Below, one piece after another: positions 7,311-14,544 of a DNA stretch of 15,884 bases; position 1 is the stretch's first letter; each line of letters begins with the position of its first letter. A model generated the notes under the pieces. That model made no database searches and was not told where the DNA came from. It saw only the letters and a list, made by a program, of their open reading frames with translations. This DNA comes from Ferruginibacter sp. GTDB lineage: Bacteria; Bacteroidota; Bacteroidia; Chitinophagales; Chitinophagaceae. A program made the position numbers and the translations under genes. The stretch lies in NCBI GenBank assembly GCA_030831725.1, contig JAURKN010000005.1, forward strand, positions 1 to 15,884. The letters run 5' to 3'.

Positions 7311-9128
7311 ATGCAAGTTAAACGGAATCCGCTCATTCTTTATTCGCTTTTTTTATGGAGCGTTTTTGCTGCTGTGCCTTTTTTTGCTTTTTCACAATCT
7401 ATTCCGGTTTCTGATTCATGCAAGATTTCTTATTGGTATCTTGATGATGACAGCATCTCCGTATTTGACCGAAATTCCTTAACCCAATCTTTTTCATCCT
7501 GTCAGGCTGCAAACGATTACATCTATTCACTTGCAAAAAAACTAAGAACGGATGGGTTTGCCTCAGCCTCCGTAGATTCAGTGATATGGCTCGACAAAAC
7601 CGCATCTGTTTACATATTCATCGGAAAAAAGTACAGTCTCGGAAAAATAAAATGGTCGAATGAATCGCAGGAGATCGCAAGAAGAATTTTACCGGACAAG
7701 ATTTTTAAAGACAACTCCATTCCATTGTCCACCTTACCATCAACGCGTGAAAAAATGCTCCGTTACTTCGAAGAAAACGGATATCCATTCGCATCTGTTT
7801 GGCTCGATTCCATCCGCTTTAGTGGACCCGAAGTGTCAGGTGATTTCATGGTTGATAAAGGTCCCTATTATACGATCGACAGCATCATCGTTCATGGGGA
7901 TGTCAAAATATCTCCTTTCTTTTTTTCAAAGTTTCTCGATTTACCCAAAGGAGCACCTTTCGACATCAGAGCAATGAAAAAAGCGGATAGATTGCTGCAA
8001 CAACTTCCTTTTCTTTCCATCGTTCAACCATCAGACATTCAATTTCTCGGGAATGCAGGTATGCTCAACATTTATGTGAAACCCAGGAAAAGCAATGTCA
8101 TTAATGGCATCATCGGTTTACAACAGATTTCAGGATCCAATGCCGTTCAACTGACAGGCGATTTTCAGTTGGATTTGAAAAACGCGCTGAGCAAGGGCGA
8201 AAACATTTGGCTGAAATGGCAACAGCTTCAGGTAAAATCTCCAAGGTTGCAGATTGGATTGGTTTGGCCTTATTTTTTCAAAAGTCATTTCGGCGTTGAT
8301 GCCTCTTTTGATCTGTTTAAAAAAGACTCGCAATTTCTGCAGATCCAGTCTCGACTTGGCATCACTCAAACCCTTTCCGGCAACAAAACCATCGGAGTCT
8401 TTCTTCAATGGAACAGCAGTAACTTATTGTCGGGTTCCATCGACAGCAACAGAATCAAGTCAGAAAAAAAACTACCCGAAAATCAGGAACTGCGTATCGC
8501 AGGAATGGGATTCAATTCAACTTGGAACAACACAGATTATCTCTACAACCCCAGAAAAGGAAATGATTTTCAAACACAACTTTTGGTTTCCTCTCGAAAA
8601 ATCATCCGTAACAACGATATACTGGCCATCAAAAGCCCCTCATTCAATGCTGCTACACTGTATGACTCTATCAAGCTCAACAGTTTTCAGTTGAGAATCA
8701 AAACCAAATGGGCTCATTTCTTCAGAACCGGAAAATTGACAACTTTCAAATTAGGGATTCAAGCCGGCCTGATTGGCGGTAAACCTTTTTTCAAAAATGA
8801 GTTGTTTCAGATCGGAGGTTTCTCAACCATCAGGGGATTTGACGAAGAGAGCCGATATGCAAGCAGATATGGCATTCTCACCCTCGAACAACGAGTTTTG
8901 CTTGGCAAGAATTCTTACCTGAGTTTTTTTGCCGATGGTGCATTAGTCAATAGTGCCATTCGGAATCTGGAGGAATATTACAGGATGCTCGGGCTCGGCT
9001 CGGGACTTACTTTTGAAACAAAAGCAGGGATCCTGAATCTTTGTTTGGCATTTGGCAACAGCAATGATCGTAATTTTGCATTTCGTGAATCTCTCAAAAT
9101 CCATTTCGGATTTGTAAACGTATTTTGA
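7311..9128 (+). CDS. BamA/TamA-family outer membrane protein
   Basis: This 605-residue protein has a signal peptide at about 1-29 (LYSLFLWSVFAAVPFFAFSQ), then two POTRA-like repeats at about 104-180 and 183-258. The second contains YTIDSIIVHGD and FDIRAMKKADRLLQQLPFL, the usual beta-alpha-alpha-beta pattern. The barrel occupies about 260-605, with NTDYLYNPRKGNDF (407-420) typical of surface-antigen barrels. The conserved loop 6 motif GGFSTIRGF (502-510) is intact. The chain ends in a beta strand with terminal Phe. It is shorter than true BamA, which usually has five POTRA repeats, so it is more likely a TamA-like or accessory Omp85 protein for outer membrane assembly or export. It starts a plus-strand run with the DUF4271 gene 29 bases downstream. 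Confidence 0.88.
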   Translation: MQVKRNPLILYSLFLWSVFAAVPFFAFSQSIPVSDSCKISYWYLDDDSISVFDRNSLTQSFSSCQAANDYIYSLAKKLRTDGFASASVDSVIWLDKTASVYIFIGKKYSLGKIKWSNESQEIARRILPDKIFKDNSIPLSTLPSTREKMLRYFEENGYPFASVWLDSIRFSGPEVSGDFMVDKGPYYTIDSIIVHGDVKISPFFFSKFLDLPKGAPFDIRAMKKADRLLQQLPFLSIVQPSDIQFLGNAGMLNIYVKPRKSNVINGIIGLQQISGSNAVQLTGDFQLDLKNALSKGENIWLKWQQLQVKSPRLQIGLVWPYFFKSHFGVDASFDLFKKDSQFLQIQSRLGITQTLSGNKTIGVFLQWNSSNLLSGSIDSNRIKSEKKLPENQELRIAGMGFNSTWNNTDYLYNPRKGNDFQTQLLVSSRKIIRNNDILAIKSPSFNAATLYDSIKLNSFQLRIKTKWAHFFRTGKLTTFKLGIQAGLIGGKPFFKNELFQIGGFSTIRGFDEESRYASRYGILTLEQRVLLGKNSYLSFFADGALVNSAIRNLEEYYRMLGLGSGLTFETKAGILNLCLAFGNSNDRNFAFRESLKIHFGFVNVF

Positions 9129-9157
9129 GCAATATCAATAATGCCTAAAAAGGATTG

Positions 9158-10111
9158 ATGAATAAAATGAAACCGGCGAACATGACAATATTTGAAAAGA
9201 GCAGCATTTTATGCTTGTTCTTTTTTCTTTGCATTCTGCCGTTCATTACAATCGCTCAAAGTCCTTCAGTTGTAGATACGCTCACACAAACAGACTCTTC
9301 ACAAAATGCACTCAATACAAGATCGACGGATACCTTGGTCCAAAAAAATATAATAAAAAAAGAGACGTCCTATTTCATTCAGCAACTTTTAAATGAGTCC
9401 GCTTATCCTGGTATGAAACTGGTGCCCGAGGATAGAACAGAAATTGAGAGAACCCAAAAACACAAGGATATCATTTTTTATATTTTGATGTTGTTGATTC
9501 TGTTCATCGGCATATTGAGATCCGGATTCCCCAATTATTTCAGCAACATGGTCCGGGTGTTTTTTAACACGTCTCTCCGTCAAAGCCAGCTTACCGACCA
9601 ATTGCTTCAGTCTAAATTGCCGTCCTTGCTGTTCAACGTTTTTTTTGTGGTGATGAGCGGACTTTATCTGTTTATTTTTTTGGGAAGCTTGCATCTCATA
9701 GAAATTTCTTCCACTTCCACATTCCTTTTCATGGTGCTTTTCATAACAGCCATGTACCTTGTGAAATATTTTTTCCTTCAGCTTTTTGGTTGGTTTTCGG
9801 GAAAAGAACAAGCGGCAGATGTTTATATTTTCATGGTTTTTCTGGTCAACAAATTCATGGCCATCATCCTTTTGCCATTGACCATGATGATTTATTACTC
9901 AGAGGGTCCGGTTAAAGATTTTGCCATGGTCAGCTCGGTTTTGCTGGTGATTGTATTTTTTCTCTTCAGATATTTACGTTCATTTGTGTTGCTTGGACAA
10001 AACCTGAAGGTGAGCCGTTTTCATTTTTTGCTTTTCATTGCCGGGGTTGAAATTTTACCCATTCTCTTGATTTGCAAATGGGGCATGAATATTATTGGTA
10101 AAACTTTGTAA
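9158..10111 (+). CDS. DUF4271 domain-containing integral membrane protein
   Basis: Started at the ATG of 9158 the protein has 317 residues. A TTG just before it, or ATGs at 9167 and 9182, are alternatives. The N-terminus has a hydrophobic signal-like segment (LCLFFFLCILPFITIAQ) and then a polar Ser/Thr-rich stretch to about residue 100. Six hydrophobic helices follow, beginning IIFYILMLLILFIGIL, LLFNVFFVVMSGLYLFIF, FLFMVLFITAMYLVKYFF, VYIFMVFLVNKFMAIILL, FAMVSSVLLVIVFFLFRY and FLLFIAGVEILPILLI. This layout, with an Arg/Lys-flanked 'LRSGFPNYF' after the first helix, matches DUF4271, a Bacteroidota family that is often next to hemD and whose function is unknown to me. It lies 29 bases after the BamA-like gene and 32 bases before hemD. 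The family call is fairly sure; no function is offered. Confidence 0.8.
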   Translation: MNKMKPANMTIFEKSSILCLFFFLCILPFITIAQSPSVVDTLTQTDSSQNALNTRSTDTLVQKNIIKKETSYFIQQLLNESAYPGMKLVPEDRTEIERTQKHKDIIFYILMLLILFIGILRSGFPNYFSNMVRVFFNTSLRQSQLTDQLLQSKLPSLLFNVFFVVMSGLYLFIFLGSLHLIEISSTSTFLFMVLFITAMYLVKYFFLQLFGWFSGKEQAADVYIFMVFLVNKFMAIILLPLTMMIYYSEGPVKDFAMVSSVLLVIVFFLFRYLRSFVLLGQNLKVSRFHFLLFIAGVEILPILLICKWGMNIIGKTL

Positions 10112-10116
10112 TTTTG
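10109..10116 (+). promoter_or_regulatory. -7 promoter box for hemD overlapping the DUF4271 stop codon
   Basis: TAATTTTG is a perfect TAnnTTTG, and its first three bases are the TAA stop of the DUF4271 gene. Transcription would begin around 10121-10124, about 20 bases before the hemD ATG at 10144. No good -33 element stands 19-21 bases upstream, so it could be a weak or activated promoter, or chance. It still argues against hemD starting at the earlier TTG (10114), which lies within the box. Confidence 0.5.
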
Positions 10117-10143
10117 CATCCAACAATGGGAAGCACAAGAAGT

Positions 10144-10941
10144 ATGGCCAAAACGACGATCAAAAAAGCCGCACCCGAAAAAAAGCCGGTGAAGAAAATT
10201 CTGATTACTCAGCCTAGACCGGAAGGCGTGAAATCGCCCTACTTCGATCTGGCTGTAAAGTATGGACTCACCATGGATTTTCATCCTTTCATCAAAGTGG
10301 AGGGTGTCCCTTCCAAAGATTTCAGAAAGCAGAAAATAGATATCTCCCAATTCACGGCTGTCATATTCACAAGCCGTAACGCCATTGATCATTTTTTCAG
10401 GACCTGTGAAGAGATGAAAATCAATATTTCACAGGACACCAAATATTTCTGCATCACGGAATCAGTTGCCTTGTACCTGCAAAAATTCATTTTGTATCGT
10501 AAACGTAAGGTTTTCTACGGAGCGGATGGATTGAACAAAAGCCTGTTTGATGTCATCAACAAGCATAAAGACAACGAGAAATTTCTCTATCCTTGTTCAG
10601 AATCTTTTGATAGCGAAATCACCAATTGGCTCAAAAGTCATAAATGCGAATTTGCCACACCGGTCTTATACAAGATTGTGAGCTCCGATGTGAAAGAAGT
10701 GATTTCCCGTAATTATGATATCATCTGTTTTTTTACACCCGGGGGAGTGAAAAGTCTTTTTGAGAACTTCCCGGATTACAAGCAGAATAATACTAAAATC
10801 GCCGCCTTTGGTGCGAATACATTCAAGGCTGTTGAGGATTCTGGACTCACGTTGGACATCAAAACACCTTTGCCGCAAAACCCAAGTATGGTAAGCGCCC
10901 TTGAAAATTATCTGAAGTCCAACCAAAAGCCGGCGAAATAA
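10144..10941 (+). CDS. hemD: Uroporphyrinogen-III synthase
   Basis: HemD closes and inverts ring D of hydroxymethylbilane to give uroporphyrinogen III, the branch point for heme and related tetrapyrroles, in the cytoplasm. The 265-residue protein shows the Bacteroidota form of the family: ILITQPRPEG, SPYFDLAVKYGL, FHPFIKVEGV, TAVIFTSRNAIDHFF and FFTPGGVKSLFENFP. The last two are the paired 'TS.NA' and 'TP.GV..L' features of the two alpha/beta lobes. The start at 10144 (MAKTTIKK) is preferred to the ATG at 10126 and the TTG at 10114, because those would sit at or before the likely transcript start and add residues without family character. A Lys/Pro-rich N-terminal tail precedes the fold. A second heme-related gene, hemW, lies 2.9 kb upstream on the other strand. 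Confidence 0.9.
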   Translation: MAKTTIKKAAPEKKPVKKILITQPRPEGVKSPYFDLAVKYGLTMDFHPFIKVEGVPSKDFRKQKIDISQFTAVIFTSRNAIDHFFRTCEEMKINISQDTKYFCITESVALYLQKFILYRKRKVFYGADGLNKSLFDVINKHKDNEKFLYPCSESFDSEITNWLKSHKCEFATPVLYKIVSSDVKEVISRNYDIICFFTPGGVKSLFENFPDYKQNNTKIAAFGANTFKAVEDSGLTLDIKTPLPQNPSMVSALENYLKSNQKPAK

Positions 10942-10965
10942 TTTTCTTTCATCAAATTTTTTCAT

Positions 10966-12969
10966 TTGTCCAATCGAACGCCAAACGCACTTGTCCATGA
11001 GACGAGTCCGTATCTATTGCAACACGCCTATAATCCGGTATTTTGGTACCCTTGGAATGAAGAAGCATTACAAAAATCAGAAAAGGAACAAAAACCGATT
11101 TTGTTGAGTATCGGATATTCTGCTTGTCACTGGTGTCATGTCATGGAAAGGGAATGCTTTGAGGATGAGGAAGTGGCGGCAATCATGAATGAGCATTTTA
11201 TTTGTATAAAACTAGATCGTGAAGAACGGCCGGAAATCGACAGGCTCTATATGGATGCGGTTCAAACCATCACTGGTTCTGGAGGTTGGCCTTTGAATGT
11301 GTTTCTGACTCCTGAAAAAAAACCATTCTACGGGGGTACCTATTTTCCCAAATGGAGCAAATACAATAGGCCCGGATGGATGGATGTCTTGCAATATTTT
11401 TCCGACGCTTGGAGAGAAAAAAAAGAGTTGGTGGTTGAGCAGGCAGAGCAGCTTTTCAAGGAATTGAATATGCAACAAGATGCCATGAGGCAAAGGATAG
11501 GCGTAAGCGATGATGTGAAGGTTGATTTCAGCTCATGCAGAGATAAAATCTTGCAGCGTGCCGATACCCTTCATGGCGGATTTGGAACTGAGCCTAAATT
11601 CCCTCAGTTTGGTTCGATTTCATTTTTGTATACCTATGGTTATTTTTCCAAAGAACCTGTCGCTTTGGAACATGCAGTATTTTCTGCAGATGCGCTGATT
11701 CACGGTGGAATATTTGACCACGTGGGAGGAGGTATGGCGAGATATAGCACTGATGATGCCTGGCTGATTCCTCATTTCGAGAAAATGTTGTACGACAACG
11801 CCTTGCTTATTGAAGCGCTTTCCGATTTATACAGCATCACCAAGGAGAATCGTTACAAAAATGCCATTCAAAAAACCATTGAATTTTGTAACAGGGAATT
11901 GTTGTCACCTGAAGGATTGTTCTATGCGGCACTTGATGCAGACAGCGAAGGAGAGGAGGGGAAATATTACGTTTGGACAAAAGATGAGATTTCTCAAACG
12001 CTGGGTGATAAGGCTGAAGATTTCTGCTGCCTGGTTGGCGTGACTGATGCCGGAAATTTCGAAGGCCACAACATCATTTCATTGCCACTGAAAAGGCAAG
12101 GAAATGAACAAGTTGATGGATATTATAATGCGGAACTAGAAGCGCAATTTGAAAAACTTCTTCTTCTGAGGGAAAAACGTGTTCGTCCGGGTTTGGATGA
12201 CAAGCAGATACTCAGTTGGAATGCCATGATGAACCGTGCCCTGTGTAAGGCTTTTTCGGCATTGGGTGAAGATAAATACCGAACGATGGCTATAGAACAC
12301 GGCAAGGCTATCAGCGATATTTTTGAAAATGGAGGCAGGTTGCGTGGTAGGATACATTGCAAAGGGGCAACAAAAGGCACTCCGTTGTTGGAAGACCTGG
12401 CTTTTTCCATTCGTGCGTTTTTGAATTTGCAGGAAATTACGGGCAACCAGGCATTCCTTATACAGGCGGAACAGTGGATGATGCAGGCTGAAAAGGAGTA
12501 TGTAAATGCGCAATGCGAGCCCTATTTCAACTCGGTTTCTACTGAGAGTGACACCATGTTTTCCGCGGTTGTGCAACATGATGCTGAAATACCATCAGCC
12601 AATGCGGTAATGGCGGAAAATCTTAAAAAACTTGGGGTTTTATTGGACAGAAAAACCTGGGTGCAACGATCTGAAGAGATGCAAAAGGGGATGGCGATGC
12701 AAATAAACAGCCATCCGGCCTCCTACGCCACATGGTTGAAAACAGATTTCCACAGTCATGTGGGAAAAATGGAACTCGTCATAACCGGACAGGCCGCTGA
12801 TCAATGTCTGAAAAAGGAATTAGCCCTTTTTCAGCCGCATAAAGTGCTCCAGTCTTCCGTAAATCCGGTTGATTTACCCCTTTTTGTTGGCAAGCGATTT
12901 GATGAAAACACCTGGATTTACAGGTGTTTTGAGGGATTTTGCTCGGAGCCGGAAAAATTTTTAGAATAA
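10966..12969 (+). CDS. YyaL/SPATA20-type thioredoxin domain-containing protein (DUF255)
   Basis: This 667-residue protein is of standard length for the family. The N-terminal thioredoxin-like domain begins NALVHETSPYLLQHAYNPV. It has the redox-type motif Cys54-His-Trp-Cys57 in YSACHWCHVMERECF, then KLDREERPEIDRLYM and GGWPLNVFLTP, all family hallmarks. An (alpha/alpha) toroid resembling glycosidase or epimerase folds follows, with GTEPKFPQ, IFDHVGGGMARYSTDD, HFEKMLYDNALL and LDADSEGEEGKYYVWT. The human relative is SPATA20; no reaction has been firmly assigned to the bacterial proteins. The start is a TTG at 10966 (MSNRTPN), the only start codon before the conserved LVHETSPYL. It follows hemD by 24 bases and precedes gldK by 176 bases. 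A terminator-like hairpin lies inside its last 65 bases. Confidence 0.92.
   Translation: MSNRTPNALVHETSPYLLQHAYNPVFWYPWNEEALQKSEKEQKPILLSIGYSACHWCHVMERECFEDEEVAAIMNEHFICIKLDREERPEIDRLYMDAVQTITGSGGWPLNVFLTPEKKPFYGGTYFPKWSKYNRPGWMDVLQYFSDAWREKKELVVEQAEQLFKELNMQQDAMRQRIGVSDDVKVDFSSCRDKILQRADTLHGGFGTEPKFPQFGSISFLYTYGYFSKEPVALEHAVFSADALIHGGIFDHVGGGMARYSTDDAWLIPHFEKMLYDNALLIEALSDLYSITKENRYKNAIQKTIEFCNRELLSPEGLFYAALDADSEGEEGKYYVWTKDEISQTLGDKAEDFCCLVGVTDAGNFEGHNIISLPLKRQGNEQVDGYYNAELEAQFEKLLLLREKRVRPGLDDKQILSWNAMMNRALCKAFSALGEDKYRTMAIEHGKAISDIFENGGRLRGRIHCKGATKGTPLLEDLAFSIRAFLNLQEITGNQAFLIQAEQWMMQAEKEYVNAQCEPYFNSVSTESDTMFSAVVQHDAEIPSANAVMAENLKKLGVLLDRKTWVQRSEEMQKGMAMQINSHPASYATWLKTDFHSHVGKMELVITGQAADQCLKKELALFQPHKVLQSSVNPVDLPLFVGKRFDENTWIYRCFEGFCSEPEKFLE
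12905..12930 (+). terminator. Terminator-like stem-loop inside the 3' end of the YyaL-type gene
   Basis: AAAACACCTG (12905-12914) and CAGGTGTTTT (12921-12930) make a perfect 10-base-pair stem around the 6-base loop GATTTA. The right arm ends in TTTT. The structure lies wholly in codons about 40-65 bases before the TAA at 12967-12969, encoding ENTWIYRCF. The shape suits an intrinsic terminator or a 3' end stabiliser, but a terminator here would truncate the message before the stop codon, so the role is uncertain. Confidence 0.4.
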
Positions 12970-13145
12970 TTTCACATTTCAAACCGTGTTTTTAACAACA
13001 TGCAATACAATAAGAGAATAACTTAGCCGTTTAGATGAACATGTGTTCCCCAAGACTGAAAAAATTAGCTTTGAGGAATTTTGAAAAATAATTTTGAATT
13101 AATTTTATCACTACATTTGCCAATACCCACAAAGTACCTAAAAAA
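12970..13145. promoter_or_regulatory. Upstream region of the gldKLM operon
   Basis: This 176-base gap has no coding frame of note. It contains an inverted repeat GAACA-TG-TGTTC at 13037-13048, which could be an operator. An A/T-rich tract follows with AATTTTGAA repeated at 13077-13085 and 13090-13098 and a third AATTTT at 13101-13106. The -7 box (listed separately) comes last. No obvious intrinsic terminator for the upstream gene lies in the gap itself. Confidence 0.5.
13112..13119 (+). promoter_or_regulatory. -7 promoter box of gldK
   Basis: TACATTTG is a perfect TAnnTTTG. Transcription would start near 13126, leaving about 20 bases of A/C-rich leader (ACCCACAAAGTACCTAAAAAA) before the ATG at 13146 and no Shine-Dalgarno sequence. 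The nearest TTTG upstream (13093-13096) leaves a spacer of 15 bases, shorter than the usual 19 or so. Confidence 0.65.
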
Positions 13146-14444
13146 ATGACGAATCGTACATTACTTTTGACTGCATTAGCAGCCGCGACAATGATTGCTT
13201 CGAGCTGCAGTATGCTTGGCGGGAAAAACAAGGCCGGCGGATCGCTCCCTAACGACGGGCAGCTCCATGGTGTTTCTCCTGATGCCAAATGGACTCCAAC
13301 CAGGCCGTTTGGTATGGTTTACGTACCACCAGGGACATTTCATATGGGCCCCAGTGATGAAGATGTAAACTACTCTTTCACCGCAAGAAACAAATCAGTG
13401 TCCATCAGTGGATTCTGGATGGATGCCACTGAGGTGACAAACAACGAATATCGTCAGTTCACCAACTGGGTAAGAGACTCTATCGCAGCCAAATTGATGG
13501 GATTCATCAAAACAGGTCCTGACGGTAACGAGTATGTGGATTGGACTAAAGCTAAAAACATCAAATGGGGTGATAAATCAACCATCGAAAAAATCGATGC
13601 GATGATTGTTACACCTGATAACCGCATCTTTGGAAAAAAAGAGTTGGATGCAAAGAAAATTGTGTTCCACTCAGAAGTTTTTGATTACAAAGCTGCTGCT
13701 CAGAATAGAGACTTTACTATACCACGTTCCGCTTTCATCATGAAAACAGACGTTCAAGTATATCCTGACACATTATGTTGGGTTAGAGACTTCTCATACT
13801 CTTACAATGAGCCAATGGCTAAAAAGTATTTCGCTCATGCCGCTTACGGAAATTATCCGGTTGTTGGTGTGAATTGGAAACAAGCTACCGCTTTCTGCGA
13901 ATGGCGTACACATTATTTGAATTCTTTCCTCGAGTCAAAGAAAAGAAGTCCTGAAACCGATTTTCGTCTCCCTACAGAAGCACAGTGGGAGTATGCTGCA
14001 AGAGGCAACCGTTCTCAGTCACCATACCCTTGGGGTGGTCCATATCTGAGAAACAAAAAAGGATGTCTTTTGGCTAATTTCAAACCTGGTCGTGGTAACT
14101 ATCCTGAGGATGGAGGTTTCTACACAGTAAGAGCTGATGCTTATTGGCCAAATGATTTTGGTCTGTATAACATGGCTGGTAATGTTGCCGAGTGGACATC
14201 ATCTCTATATTATGAAGGTGGATATAACTTCCAACATGATATGAACCCAGACATCCGTTGGAATGCCAAGGATGCCGATCCTCCACGAATGAAACGTAAA
14301 GTAACACGCGGAGGAAGCTGGAAAGACGTTGGACATTTCCTTCAAACCAGTACTCGCGCTTACGAATATCAGGACACTGCGAAATCGTATATCGGATTCC
14401 GTTGTGTGATTGATCTTCCAACACAACCAACCCGTCGCAGATAA
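13146..14444 (+). CDS. gldK: Type IX secretion system / gliding motility lipoprotein GldK (PorK)
   Basis: GldK (PorK) is an outer-membrane-anchored lipoprotein that forms, with GldN, the periplasmic ring of the type IX secretion system. The 432-residue protein has a lipoprotein signal peptide with lipobox IASSC, Cys21 being the expected lipidated residue. The residues after it (SMLGGKNK) lack the acidic surface-export signal, which fits a periplasm-facing position. The rest is a formylglycine-generating-enzyme-like (sulfatase-modifying factor) fold: GMVYVPPGTFHMGPSDED, SISGFWMDATEVTNNEYRQF, NYPVVGVNWKQATAFCEW, FRLPTEAQWEYAARG, YNMAGNVAEWTSS and VTRGGSWKD. A long insert sits at about 120-230. 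The gldK-gldL-gldM order and the length separate it from GldJ. It stands first in the operon behind a perfect -7 box. Confidence 0.95.
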   Translation: MTNRTLLLTALAAATMIASSCSMLGGKNKAGGSLPNDGQLHGVSPDAKWTPTRPFGMVYVPPGTFHMGPSDEDVNYSFTARNKSVSISGFWMDATEVTNNEYRQFTNWVRDSIAAKLMGFIKTGPDGNEYVDWTKAKNIKWGDKSTIEKIDAMIVTPDNRIFGKKELDAKKIVFHSEVFDYKAAAQNRDFTIPRSAFIMKTDVQVYPDTLCWVRDFSYSYNEPMAKKYFAHAAYGNYPVVGVNWKQATAFCEWRTHYLNSFLESKKRSPETDFRLPTEAQWEYAARGNRSQSPYPWGGPYLRNKKGCLLANFKPGRGNYPEDGGFYTVRADAYWPNDFGLYNMAGNVAEWTSSLYYEGGYNFQHDMNPDIRWNAKDADPPRMKRKVTRGGSWKDVGHFLQTSTRAYEYQDTAKSYIGFRCVIDLPTQPTRRR

Positions 14445-14468
14445 TCACAAAAACATAATGATGTATAT

Positions 14469-14482
14469 CTCTCTGCGGAGAG
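14469..14482 (+). other. Small stem-loop in the gldK-gldL gap
   Basis: CTCTC (14469-14473), loop TGCG, then GAGAG (14478-14482) form a perfect 5-base-pair hairpin in the 100-base gap between the gldK stop and the gldL start. A few T residues follow (GGTAATTCTTTT). It is too short to be a strong terminator; partial termination, RNA processing or 3' end protection are possible. Confidence 0.4.
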
Positions 14483-14510
14483 CGGTAATTCTTTTGAGTA
14501 ATCAATAACC

Positions 14511-14544
14511 ATAAATAAACCAAAAACCTAAAAATTAAAAAAAC
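14511..14544 (+). promoter_or_regulatory. A-rich translation leader of gldL
   Basis: The 34 bases before the gldL ATG are almost G-free and rich in A (ending TTAAAAAAAC), with no Shine-Dalgarno sequence. Unstructured A-rich leaders of this kind favour strong translation in Bacteroidota, which would suit a motor subunit needed in more copies than its neighbours. The role is inferred from composition. Confidence 0.4.

Noticed and set aside
9389..9811. 140-codon minus-strand frame opposite the DUF4271 gene
   Set aside because: The plus-strand product has six clear membrane helices, whose hydrophobic codons create a charged antisense shadow.
10114..10143. Longer hemD N-terminus from TTG 10114 or ATG 10126
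   Set aside because: The TTG lies inside a perfect -7 box, the ATG is nearly at the expected transcript start, and the added residues do not resemble the family.
10961..10968. TTCATTTG as a -7 box for the YyaL-type gene
   Set aside because: It mismatches TAnnTTTG and includes the TTG start codon, so a transcript from it would lack the start.
10966..12969. Long antisense frames within the YyaL-type gene (for example 12123-12446 and 12136-12579, minus)
   Set aside because: They lie opposite a secure conserved gene, show no family motif and have the composition expected of shadow frames.
14080..14523. 147-codon minus-strand frame over the gldK 3' end
   Set aside because: It is opposite the conserved GldK fold, extends into the intercistronic gap and has no family resemblance or promoter box.
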